64,000 nt of DNA. Source: JBBRHQ01 sp963840235 (GTDB lineage Bacteria > Actinomycetota > Thermoleophilia > Solirubrobacterales > 70-9). The position numbers and the translations under genes were made by a program. The notes beneath the pieces were generated by a model that had not been told where the DNA came from, searched no databases, and worked only from the letters and a program-made list of their open reading frames with translations. Each line of letters begins with the position of its first letter. Positions within the stretch are counted from its first letter, which is position 1. Location of the stretch: contig CAWIYC010000005.1 in the NCBI GenBank assembly GCA_963840235.1, positions 310,001-374,000 on the forward strand, written 5' to 3'. Positions 1 to 8,064 of the stretch are shown piece by piece.

Positions 1-731
1 AAGGAGCCCTCGGGGCCGGAGAACTTGGCGAACACCTCCCAGTAGGGCTTGGCGACGTGGGCGCGGCGCTCCATCTCGCGCTCGACCAGGAGGCCGAGGG
101 TCGGGCTCTGGACCCGGCCGACCGAGAGGAAGTTGGAGCCGAAGCGGCGGGTCGCCAGGGAGACGGCGCGGGTCAGGGTCGCGCCCCAGAGCAGGTCTAT
201 GTACTGGCGGGCGGCGCCGGCGTTGGCGAGCGGGTAGGAGAGCTCGTCGAGGTTGGAGAAGGCGCGCTCGATCTCCTCCTTGGTCAGGGCCGAGTAGCGG
301 GCGCGCTTGATCCGCAGAGTGCCGGCGTCGGCCTCCTCCCGGGCGCCGAGACCGGGGTTGGCGTCGAGCATCTCCTCCAGGGCCTCGAGGCCGATCAGCT
401 CGCCCTCGCGGTCGAAGTCGGTCGCGATGATCAGCTCGTCGGCCTCCTTGGCCACCTTCTTGATCGCCTTGACGACGTTCTTGTCGGTCGGCTCCTTGAT
501 CAGCTCGGCGTCGATCAGGTCGTGCAGGTCGGTCTCCTGCCAGTTCGAGTAGCCCTCGGGGAAGGCGGGGTTGAGCACGTGCCCCTTGAGGCCGATCGTG
601 CGGTGCTCCCCGGCCGAATCCGACCAGGTGTAGTAGGGGACCTTGTAGGACTTCTCCTCGGAGGGGCTGCCGCCGAGGATCTGGGCGATCTTCTTGGCGC
701 TGTTGTTCTTCTCGGTGACTATCAGTCGCAT
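1..731 (-). CDS. topA: DNA topoisomerase I, N-terminal part (type IA, archaeal-style)
   Basis: The minus strand from an ATG at 731 is open to the window edge, so only about the first 243 residues are present. The protein begins MRLIVTEKNNSAKKIAQIL, the opening of the Toprim domain in archaeal-type topoisomerase I. Near residue 100 is ATDFDREGELIG, the acidic DxDxEGE metal-binding motif. The start of the strand-passage domain follows (RQYIDLLWGATLTRA, then SVGRVQSPTLGLLVEREME). Type IA enzymes relax negatively supercoiled DNA by transient single-strand cleavage; the active-site tyrosine lies outside the window. It is divergent from the epimerase gene, with 114 bp between the starts. The family call is firm; the lineage resemblance is from motif recognition only. 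Confidence 0.93.
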   Translation of the reverse strand, partial: MRLIVTEKNNSAKKIAQILGGSPSEEKSYKVPYYTWSDSAGEHRTIGLKGHVLNPAFPEGYSNWQETDLHDLIDAELIKEPTDKNVVKAIKKVAKEADELIIATDFDREGELIGLEALEEMLDANPGLGAREEADAGTLRIKRARYSALTKEEIERAFSNLDELSYPLANAGAARQYIDLLWGATLTRAVSLATRRFGSNFLSVGRVQSPTLGLLVEREMERRAHVAKPYWEVFAKFSGPEGS

Positions 732-845
732 GGGGCGGCGAGGGTAGCAGGGGCCAAACCCGGCCCCGGGAAGCGTGAAAGCTGCCCTGCGGGCACTTCA
801 GGGTGGCCGACGAGCGATTGTGGACGTGCGTAGGATCGTCGCTCG

Positions 846-1778
846 ATGCGGACTCTGGTCACAGGCGGGGCGGGCTTCATCGGCTCGAATCTGGTCGACG
901 AGCTGCTCTCCCGCGGCGACGAGGTGACGGTCATCGACGATCTCTCGACCGGCCGCCGGGAGAACCTCGATGCGGCCCTGGAAGCCGGCGCCGAGCTGGT
1001 CGAAGGCGACATCCGCGACGCCGACTGCGTGGCGCCTCTGTTCGATCGGGTCAGGCCGGAGGCGGTCTTCCACCTGGCGGCCCAGATCGACGTCCGCAAG
1101 TCGGTCGCCGACCCGGCCTTCGACGCCTCGATCAACGTCGGCGGGACCGCCAACCTGCTCGAGGCCGCGCGCAACGCCGAGGCGCCCCGGTTCGTCTTCA
1201 TCTCCACCGGAGGGGCGATCTACGGCGAGGGCGAGGGCAGGACGCTGCCCCTGCCCGAGGACACCGCGATCGAGCCGCTCTCCCCCTACGGCCAGAGCAA
1301 GTTCGCCGCCGAGGGCTACGTGGCCCTGTACGAGCGCCTCTACGACCTCTCCGGGGTCAGCCTGCGGCTCGGCAACGTCTACGGCCCGCGCCAGGACCCG
1401 CTGGGCGAGGCGGGCGTGATCGCCATCTTCTGCGGCCGCCTGCGCGCCGGCGAGCGCCCGATCGTCTTCGGCGACGGCCTTCAGACCCGCGACTACATAT
1501 ACGTGGGGGACATCGTCTCGGCCGCGCTGGCGGCGGCCGACAGCGACGTCACCGGATCCCTGAACATCGGCACCGGGGTCGAGACCACGGTGCTCGACCT
1601 GGTCGAGGGACTACGCGACCTCAGCGGCGAGAGCGGATTCGAGGCGCAGCTCGCCCCTGCCCGCCGCGGCGAGGTGCAGCGGATCTCGATCGACCCTTCC
1701 CGCGCCGCCGAGGCATTCGGCTGGACCCCGCGGATCGGCCTCGAGGAGGGCCTGCGCCTGACCCTCGACTCGCTCTAG
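846..1778 (+). CDS. NAD-dependent epimerase/dehydratase, UDP-glucose 4-epimerase-like
   Basis: A 310-aa extended short-chain dehydrogenase. The Rossmann motif TGGAGFIGSN is at residues 6-15, D31/D32 could bind the NAD ribose, and the catalytic pair is Y148xxxK152 (SPYGQSKFAAE), preceded by the FISTGGAIYG strand that carries the active-site Ser/Thr. RLGNVYGPRQDP and the RDYIYVGD segment are typical of nucleotide-sugar epimerases and dehydratases such as GalE. It probably interconverts UDP-sugars for envelope glycans. Exact substrate cannot be read from the sequence, so I give no symbol. It starts at ATG 846 and stands alone, divergent from topA and followed by the siroheme gene about 100 bp downstream. 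Confidence 0.88.
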   Translation: MRTLVTGGAGFIGSNLVDELLSRGDEVTVIDDLSTGRRENLDAALEAGAELVEGDIRDADCVAPLFDRVRPEAVFHLAAQIDVRKSVADPAFDASINVGGTANLLEAARNAEAPRFVFISTGGAIYGEGEGRTLPLPEDTAIEPLSPYGQSKFAAEGYVALYERLYDLSGVSLRLGNVYGPRQDPLGEAGVIAIFCGRLRAGERPIVFGDGLQTRDYIYVGDIVSAALAAADSDVTGSLNIGTGVETTVLDLVEGLRDLSGESGFEAQLAPARRGEVQRISIDPSRAAEAFGWTPRIGLEEGLRLTLDSL

Positions 1779-1879
1779 CCGCCCCCGCGGCGCGCGCCAC
1801 GCCGATGGGTGGTGACGACCAAACGACGGACGCGCTCCAACCGTCGCGATCAGAGCTCGTCCTCACTAACCTTCCGCAG

Positions 1880-2629
1880 ATGCCCGCCCAGGCCTATGCC
1901 GGCAAGCCCTGCGTGTGCCAGTTCCGCAAGGGGATCTGCGACCAGTCATGCGTGCGGGACATGCTCGAGACCCCCTTCTACATCGCCTGCCTGAAGCTGA
2001 GCGGGCGCCGCTGCCTGGTCGTCGGCGCCGGCGAGATCGGCCTCGAGAAGGTCGAGGGACTGCTCGCCTGCGACGCCGACGTCACCGTGATCGCACCCGA
2101 CGCCCACCGGGCGATCGCCGAGCTCGCCGAGGAGGGCTCGATCCACTGGGAGCGGCGGCCCTACGCCGGCGAGGCCGACCTCGAGGGCGCCTTCATGGTG
2201 ATCGCGGCGACCGACCAGAGCGAGGTCAACATCGACGTCTTCGACGACGCCGAGCGCCGGGCGATGCTGGTCAACGTCGTCGACGTACCGCCGCTGTGCA
2301 ACTTCATCCTCCCGGCGATCGTCCGCAGCGGTCCGCTGGCGATCGCGATCTCGACCGCGGGGGCCTCGCCGGCGCTGGCGAAGCGGATGAAGCGGGAGAT
2401 CGCGGAGATGTTCGGCGAGCCCTACGCCCGCCTCGCCGTGATCCTCAACGAAGCCCGCGGCTGGGCCAAGGGAACGCTGCCGACCTACCAGGACCGCAAG
2501 CAGTTCTTCGAGGAGATCGTCAACGGCGATCCCGACCCGGTGACGCTGGTCCGCGGCGGCCGCGAGCCGGAGCTGCTGGAGCTGATCGAGGCCGCCAAGG
2601 AGCGGCACTCGGCCGCGCTGGCAGGCTGA
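1880..2629 (+). CDS. Precorrin-2 dehydrogenase / sirohydrochlorin ferrochelatase (CysG N-terminal-domain type)
   Basis: About 249 aa. The core from residue 28 has the NAD-binding signature of siroheme synthase N-domains: LSGRRCLVVGAGEIGLEKVEGLL, VTVIAPDA, then CNFILPAIVRSGPLAIAISTAGASPALAKRMKREI (given here in part). It would oxidise precorrin-2 to sirohydrochlorin and may insert iron, feeding siroheme or cobalamin synthesis. No methyltransferase domain follows, so this is the stand-alone form. Start choice is uncertain: ATG 1805, 1880 and 1961 are all in frame and none has a clear Shine-Dalgarno sequence. The 1961 start gives the usual family length; the longer starts add a cysteine-rich segment (CVCQFRKGICDQSC). 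Confidence 0.85.
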   Translation: MPAQAYAGKPCVCQFRKGICDQSCVRDMLETPFYIACLKLSGRRCLVVGAGEIGLEKVEGLLACDADVTVIAPDAHRAIAELAEEGSIHWERRPYAGEADLEGAFMVIAATDQSEVNIDVFDDAERRAMLVNVVDVPPLCNFILPAIVRSGPLAIAISTAGASPALAKRMKREIAEMFGEPYARLAVILNEARGWAKGTLPTYQDRKQFFEEIVNGDPDPVTLVRGGREPELLELIEAAKERHSAALAG

Positions 2630-2654
2630 ATCGCGAGTCGGGTCCCGAACGCTG

Positions 2655-2668
2655 CCGGCCCGGGCCGG
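2655..2668. terminator. GC palindrome between converging genes, possible terminator
   Basis: A perfect 14-bp palindrome (CCGGCCCGGGCCGG) lies in the 45-bp gap between the converging siroheme-pathway and hemolysin III genes. It could fold in transcripts from either direction, but there is no T-tract on either side, so a termination role is only a suggestion from position and symmetry. Confidence 0.35.
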
Positions 2669-2674
2669 TATCGC

Positions 2675-3550
2675 TCAGGCAGCAGGGAGGGCGTAGAGCG
2701 CGATCGTGGTGAAGTGGATCGCGGCGGCGGCGATCACGAACAGGTGGAAGACCTCGTGATAGCCGAAAACGGCGGGGTTGGGGTCGGGGCGCTGGGTCGC
2801 ATAGATGACCGCGCCGGCCGTGTAGAGGGCGCCGCCGGTGGCCAGCAGCAGGGCGCCGGTGAGGCCCATCGCGCTCAGCAGGGAGGGGAAGGCGGCGACA
2901 GCGACCCAGCCGAGCGCGAGGTAGACGAGGGCGTGGACCCACTTCGGCGACTCGATCCAGACCATCTCCATGATCGCCCCGGCGAGGGCGCCGACCCAGA
3001 CCACGGCGAGGATCGCGTACGCAAGGGGGCCGTGGAGGACCAGCAGCGCGAACGGAGTGTAGGTGCCGGCGATCAGCAGGAAGATCATCGAGTGGTCGAG
3101 GCGGCGCATCCAGCGCCGGGCGCTGGGCCGCTTCCAGTTGACCCGGTGATAGAGGGCGCTCGTCCCGAACAGGGCCGAGAGGCTGACGGCGTAGATCGCC
3201 ACCGCCAGCGTCGCCCTCGGCGTCTTCGCGTAGAGGATCAGGGCCGCGCCCAGCCCCAGCGAGACGAAGAAGGCCCACTCGTGCGAGACGCCCCGCAGCC
3301 GCGGCTTGACCGCGGCAATCGCCTCGGCGGCGACGTCCTTGGCGGCCACCGCGCCCTCGACCGCGGCCTCGCGGGCGGCGATTGCGCGCTCGCCCATCGC
3401 CTCGCGGGCGTCGCCCATGGCTTCGCGGGCGGCCCCGGCGCGTTCCGATGCCGCCTCGCGGGCGGCCCCGGCGCGCTCCGAGGCCGCTTCGCGGGCGGCG
3501 CTGATGCGCTCGCCGGCGCGCTCGGCGCCCCGCTTGAAGTCGTCGACCAT
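2675..3550 (-). CDS. Hemolysin III / PAQR-type membrane protein with an N-terminal helical repeat domain
   Basis: From ATG 3550 the protein is 291 aa. About residues 95-291 form a seven-helix membrane domain with hemolysin III family marks: LFGTSALYHRVNW, RRLDHSMIFLLIAGTYTPFAL and, near the C terminus, FGYHEVFHLFVI, supplying the conserved His/Asp set of this superfamily. Before it lies a soluble segment (about residues 10-85) built from 11-residue units of the type AAREAASERAG, rich in Ala, Arg and Glu. This suggests an amphipathic or coiled helix. Many bacterial hemolysin III proteins are not cytolysins, and the function here is unknown. An upstream in-frame start would add eight residues and is less likely. 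Confidence 0.82.
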   Translation of the reverse strand: MVDDFKRGAERAGERISAAREAASERAGAAREAASERAGAAREAMGDAREAMGERAIAAREAAVEGAVAAKDVAAEAIAAVKPRLRGVSHEWAFFVSLGLGAALILYAKTPRATLAVAIYAVSLSALFGTSALYHRVNWKRPSARRWMRRLDHSMIFLLIAGTYTPFALLVLHGPLAYAILAVVWVGALAGAIMEMVWIESPKWVHALVYLALGWVAVAAFPSLLSAMGLTGALLLATGGALYTAGAVIYATQRPDPNPAVFGYHEVFHLFVIAAAAIHFTTIALYALPAA

Positions 3551-3600
3551 GGCGGTAAAGACTACATAGCCCAAATCGCGGGATGTTTCCCGCCTGCAAC

Positions 3601-3646
3601 CGCTATATGTGGGTGTCGAGGCAGGATTCCTGCCCTATCCCTAGTA
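3601..3646 (+). promoter_or_regulatory. Tandem NrdR boxes upstream of nrdR-nrdJ
   Basis: Two 14-bp sites, CGCTATATGTGGGT at 3601-3614 and CCCTATCCCTAGTA at 3633-3646, each match 9 of 14 positions of the palindromic NrdR box (CACTATATATAGTG form). Their starts are 32 bp apart, close to three helical turns, which is the spacing known for paired NrdR boxes. They sit 12-57 bp before the nrdR start, so they probably mediate autorepression of nrdR and repression of nrdJ when dATP/ATP status is high. Individual matches are imperfect; the spacing and the location carry the call. Confidence 0.6.
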
Positions 3647-3657
3647 GAATTCAGCGT

Positions 3658-4197
3658 GTGCGTTGCCCCAGTTGCACGTTCGAGGAGAGCAAGGTCAAGG
3701 AGAGCCGCAGGGCTGAGGAGGGAGCATCGGTGCGCCGGCGCCGCGAGTGCTCGAGCTGCGGCCATCGCTTCACCACTTATGAGCGCTACCAGCGCGGCCC
3801 CCTCTACGTCCGCAAGCGGGGCGGTGAGCGCCAGCCCTTCGACCGCGCCAAGCTGCGCGGGGGGCTGGCGCGCGCGGCCCACAAGCGCCCCGTCGGCGGG
3901 GCCGAGGTCGACGCCCTGGTCGAGCGGATCGAGGTCGAGGTCGAGCGCGCCGGGGGCGAGCTGGAGGCGGCGCGGATCGGCGAGATGTGCCTCGAGGGCC
4001 TGCGCCGGATCGACCGCGTCTCCTACCTTCAGTTCGCCGCCGTCTACAAGCAGCTCGACGTCGAGCAGGTGCAGGCGGAGCTTGCGCAGCTCGACTCCGA
4101 GCCGGGCCCGGACACCGGGCCGCCGTCCGAGAATTCCCCGCTCGTTGCGCCGATCGCCGCCGCCGGTTCCATCCGACTCGAGAGCGATCCTGGGTAA
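3658..4197 (+). CDS. nrdR: Transcriptional repressor NrdR
   Basis: A 179-aa protein from GTG 3658. The N-terminal zinc ribbon has C3xxC6 and C31xxC34 (MRCPSC, then ECSSCGHRF). The ATP-cone domain follows from about residue 48 (YVRKRGGERQPFDRAKL) to about 135, ending in RVSYLQFAAVYKQLD. NrdR senses ATP/dATP through the cone and represses ribonucleotide reductase genes. The tail of about 40 residues after the cone is Pro/Ser-rich and unconserved. It is immediately followed by nrdJ (35-bp gap), its expected target, and preceded by the candidate NrdR boxes. An ATG at 3583 is in frame but would add residues before the invariant MRCPxC start. Confidence 0.95.
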   Translation: MRCPSCTFEESKVKESRRAEEGASVRRRRECSSCGHRFTTYERYQRGPLYVRKRGGERQPFDRAKLRGGLARAAHKRPVGGAEVDALVERIEVEVERAGGELEAARIGEMCLEGLRRIDRVSYLQFAAVYKQLDVEQVQAELAQLDSEPGPDTGPPSENSPLVAPIAAAGSIRLESDPG

Positions 4198-4232
4198 TTA
4201 CCCCCTGAAGCCTGCTGAGAGGAGAGAAGTAG

Positions 4233-7047
4233 ATGCCGAGGACCGCTGAGAGCACCACCGCTACGACCCGCCGGGGGATCGCGGTCGAGCGACGATTCAG
4301 CTCTCCCGGAGTACACCCGTTCGACCAGGTCGAGTGGGAGATCCGCGACGCAGTCATCGGCGATCCCGAGGATCCCGCCTTCGAGCAGCGGGGGGTCGAG
4401 TTCCCCAAGAGCTGGTCGCAGAACGCGACCAACATCGTTGCCCAGAAGTACTTCCGCGGCAAGCTCGGCTCCGAGCAGCGCGAGTCCTCGGTCAAGCAGA
4501 TGATCGGCCGCGTCGCCGGCACGATCGCCGGCTGGGGCCGCGAGGGCGGCTACTTCGCCACCCCCGAGGACGCCGACACCTTCGAGATGGAGCTGACCGC
4601 GATCCTGCTCAACCAGAAGGCCGCCTTCAACTCGCCGGTCTGGTTCAACGTCGGCTTCGAGGAGACGCCGCAGTGCTCGGCCTGCTTCATCCTCAGCGTC
4701 GACGACACGATCGAGTCGATCCTCGGCTGGAACACCAAGGAGGGGATGATCTTCCGCGGCGGGTCGGGGTCGGGGATCAACCTCTCCAACATCCGCGGCT
4801 CGGTCGAACACCTATCCAAGGGCGGTCTCGCCTCGGGCCCGGTCAGCTTCATGCGCGGTGCCGACGCCTGGGCCGGCACGATCAAGTCCGGCGGCAAGAC
4901 CCGCCGCGCGGCGAAGATGGTCGTGCTCGACGTCGACCACCCCGACATCGAGGACTTCGTCTGGTGCAAGGCGCGCGAGGAGGAGAAGGCCGCCGCCCTG
5001 CGCGACGCCGGCTTCGACATGTCGATCGACGGCGAGGGCTTCACCTCGATCCAGTACCAGAACGCCAACAACTCGGTCCGGGTTACCGATCGGTTCATGC
5101 AGGCCGTGGCCGACGGCGACGACTGGGATCTGATCGCCCGGGTCGGCGGCAAGCCGACGAAGACGCTCGACGCGCGCGACCTGATGAACCAGATCGCCGA
5201 GGCCGCCTGGCGCTGCGCCGACCCCGGCGTCCAGTACGACACCACCATCAACCGCTGGCACACCTGCCCCGAGTCGGGGCGGATCAACGCCTCGAACCCG
5301 TGCAGCGAGTACATGCACGTGGACGACTCGGCCTGCAACCTGGCCTCGCTCAACCTGATGAAGTTCCGTCGCGAGGACGGCACGTTCGAGGTCGAGGAGT
5401 TCGAGCACGCGGTCGACATCGTCTTCCTCGCGCAGGAGATCATCGTCGGCTTCTCCAGCTACCCGACGGAGGGGATCGGCGCCAACGCCGTCGCCTTCCG
5501 CCAGCTTGGCCTCGGCTACGCCAACCTCGGCGCCCTGCTGATGTCCGACGGTCTGCCCTACGACTCCGACGAGGGCCGGGCGGTGGCGGCCGCGATCACG
5601 GCGCTGATGACCGGGCGCGCCTACCGCGAGTCGGCGCAGATCGCCGCCGAGGCGACCGGGCCCTATGACGCCTACGAGAAGAACCGCGAGCCCCACAACG
5701 CGGTGATGAGGATGCACCGAGACGCCTCCTATGAGCTCGACGACGAGCTGGTCGAGGAGGGCCTGCTGGCGGCGGCGCGGCGCGCCTGGGACGAGGCGGT
5801 CGAGCTCGGCGAGGCCCACGGCTACCGCAACGCCCAGGCGACGGTGCTGGCGCCGACCGGGACGATCAGCTTCCTCATGGACTGCGACACGACCGGGATC
5901 GAGCCCGACTTCTCCCTGGTCAAGTTCAAGGAGCTGGTCGGTGGCGGCAAGATGACGATCGTCAACCGCTCGGTGCCGCTGGCGCTGCGCACGCTCGGCT
6001 ACGACCAGCCGCGAGATCGAGCAGATCGACGCCCACGTCGCCGAGAACGCGACCATCATCGGCGCCCCCGGGCTGAAGGAAGAGCACTTGGCGGTATTCG
6101 ACGTAGCGGTTGGCGAGCGGGCGATCTCACACACCGGCCACATCGACATGATGGCGGCGACCCAGCCGTTCATTTCGGGCGCGATCTCGAAGACCGTCAA
6201 CCTGCCCGAGTCGGCCACCGTCGCCGACATCGCCGACGCCTACACCCGCGGCTGGAAGGGCGGGTTGAAGGCGCTGGCGATCTACCGAGACGGCTCGAAG
6301 ACAGCGCAGGCGCTGCGCACCGACGCCCAGGAGAAGAAGCCCGAGGCCGAGGCTGAGCCGGTCGGCCCGGTGCGGCGGAAGATGCCGCGTGAGCGCGAGT
6401 CGATCACCCACAAGTTCTCTCTCGGCGGCCACGAGGGCTACATCACCGCCGGCAAGTACGAGGACGGCACCGTCGGCGAGATCTTCCTCACCGATATCGG
6501 CAAGGAGGGCTCGACCCTGCGGGGGATGATGAACGCCTACGCCACCGCGATCTCGATCGGGCTCCAGTACGGCGTCCCGCTCGAGGTCTTCGTGAAGAAG
6601 TTCAGCTACATGCGCTTCGACCCCGAGGGAATCACCCAAAACCCGGAGATCCCCTTCGCCAAGTCGATGCCCGACTACATCATGCGCTGGCTCGCCAGCC
6701 GCTTCATCGACGACCTCGACGAGCTCGAGGACCTCGGCATCCTCACCCCCGAGGTGCGGGCCCGCAAGGAGGCCGACCTGGCCGCCGCCGAGACCGGAAA
6801 CGGCAACGGAACAAACGGTCAGGGCCACGAGCACTCCAGCGGCGGCAGCGGCAACGGAGAGGCCAAGGCCAAGCCGGGCGAGTCGGTGCCCGCAGCCGCG
6901 GCCCTCACCGACACCCCGCCGGTGATCCCGGCGAAGCTCTCGGGCCAGGACCTGGGTCCCGCCTGCGAGCAGTGCGGCGGGATGATGCAGCGCACCGGCT
7001 CCTGCTACACCTGCCCCAGCTGCGGCAACAACACCGGCTGCGGCTGA
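4233..7047 (+). CDS. nrdJ: Vitamin B12-dependent ribonucleotide reductase (class II), interrupted by one frameshift
   Basis: This adenosylcobalamin-dependent enzyme reduces ribonucleotides to deoxyribonucleotides. The start is ATG 4233 behind a GAGAGGAGAG ribosome site. Recognisable parts are FNSPVWFNVG, QCSACFILSVDD, the NPCSEYMHVDDSACNLASLN active-site region, VLAPTGTISFLMDCDTTGIE, SHTGHIDMMAATQPFISGAI and a C-terminal zinc-ribbon with CPSCGNNTGCG. Reading is continuous in one frame to about 6006-6012, then continues in the +1 frame, which is equivalent to one extra base. After the break the protein is again well conserved, giving about 937 aa in total. In so essential a gene a sequencing or assembly indel is likelier than inactivation. 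It probably shares a transcript with nrdR. Confidence 0.93.
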
Positions 7048-7154
7048 GTCGAGCACGGGTTCCCGTCGATACCCGATAGCGGGAATTGACGCGGAAGCGC
7101 CGCCTTATGAGAATCGTTGACAGCTTGATGTCAGCCGGCAAGGGGAGGGAACCG

Positions 7155-8042
7155 ATGAGCGGCGCTTCGGATCGTCGCCTGCGCGCCTTCTGGGCGATCG
7201 CGACGACGACTGTTGCGCTCGGGTCGATCGGGGTCGCCTCCGCGCTCGGGGCGTTCACCGTCAACGACGAGCAGAAGTTCCTCCCCTACAACGTGTTCGG
7301 CAACGTCACCGCGAGCTGTCCGCACAACCAGCACATTGGCTTCGGCGGCTTCAAGACCGATACCAAGGTCAACTTCGGCGGTGACCATCTCCTCTGGCCG
7401 GCCTCGATGGGTCCGGTGGGCAACGACACCAACAAGTGGTCGACCGTCGCCGCAAGCCCCTCGCTTGGTGGCGGCAGGCTGAACTCGATCGCTTATTGCA
7501 AGGCCGGCAAGGAGCCGAAGGTGGTGGAAGCGCACCAAGCTCGTTCTGCAGAGCGCCTCCAACGATGAGTACCGCAGGGTCGAGGCGACCTGTCCGCAGG
7601 GCACGAGTCTGATCGGGGGCGGCTGGTCGGCGCGTGCCCCCAGCCCGCTGTACGGCTCCGACGACAGCCGCGGGTCGACATCATGGGGCTGCAGAGGACC
7701 TCCAACCGCACCTGGCAGGTTTCCGTCGTCAACTACCGGACGACCAAGCAGTCGGTGACAGCGATCGCGATCTGCGGCAAGGGCAGTGCGCCGAAGACCT
7801 CGGTGGCGACGGAGATGATCCCCGTGCACACCTCGAAGACGGCGACGGCGACCTGTCCGGGAAACAGCGAGGTCGTCTTCGGCGGATTCCAGGGCGACTA
7901 CGACAACTTCTCCGGCCGCAACGCCTTCATCTTCAGCTTCTATCGCTCCTCGAAGCGTGCGATCAGCGTCCGCGGCGGCGAGAACGGCGTCGCCGGCCTC
8001 AACAAGGCGAGCAAGCTCCAGGCGTTCGCCTACTGCCGCTAG
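7155..8042 (+). CDS. Secreted repeat protein of unknown function, two compensating frameshifts
   Basis: ATG 7155 follows a strong ribosome site (AGGGGAGGGA). The product begins with a signal peptide (AFWAIATTTVALGSIGVASA). Reading runs in one frame to about 7520, in the next frame to about 7675, then returns to the first frame to the stop at 8042. All three parts share one motif, a Cys-containing strand followed by glycines (ASCPHNQHIGFGGF, ATCPQGTSLIGGGW, ATCPGNSEVVFGGF). This makes it one gene of about 295 aa with a roughly 90-110-residue repeat. Each repeat appears to end with a second cysteine (SIAYCK, AIAICG, AFAYCR), suggesting one disulfide per repeat. No enzymatic motif is visible and I do not recognise a named family. 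Confidence 0.7.
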
Positions 8043-8064
8043 ACGCAACCCCAGGATCTGCTGT

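Noticed and set aside
57..833. A 258-aa plus-strand ORF over topA.
   Set aside because: It is antisense to topA and has the Val/Gly/Asp-rich repetitive composition typical of the complementary frame of GC-rich genes.
803..2629. A 608-codon frame through the epimerase gene into the siroheme gene, suggesting a fusion.
   Set aside because: The first 330 residues are the Arg/Pro-rich shadow of the epimerase in another frame; only the part from about 1880 resembles a real protein.
7086..7110. A TTGACG-N17-GAGAAT promoter before the secreted repeat protein.
   Set aside because: The -10 match is poor and other equally weak combinations exist nearby, so I do not list it.
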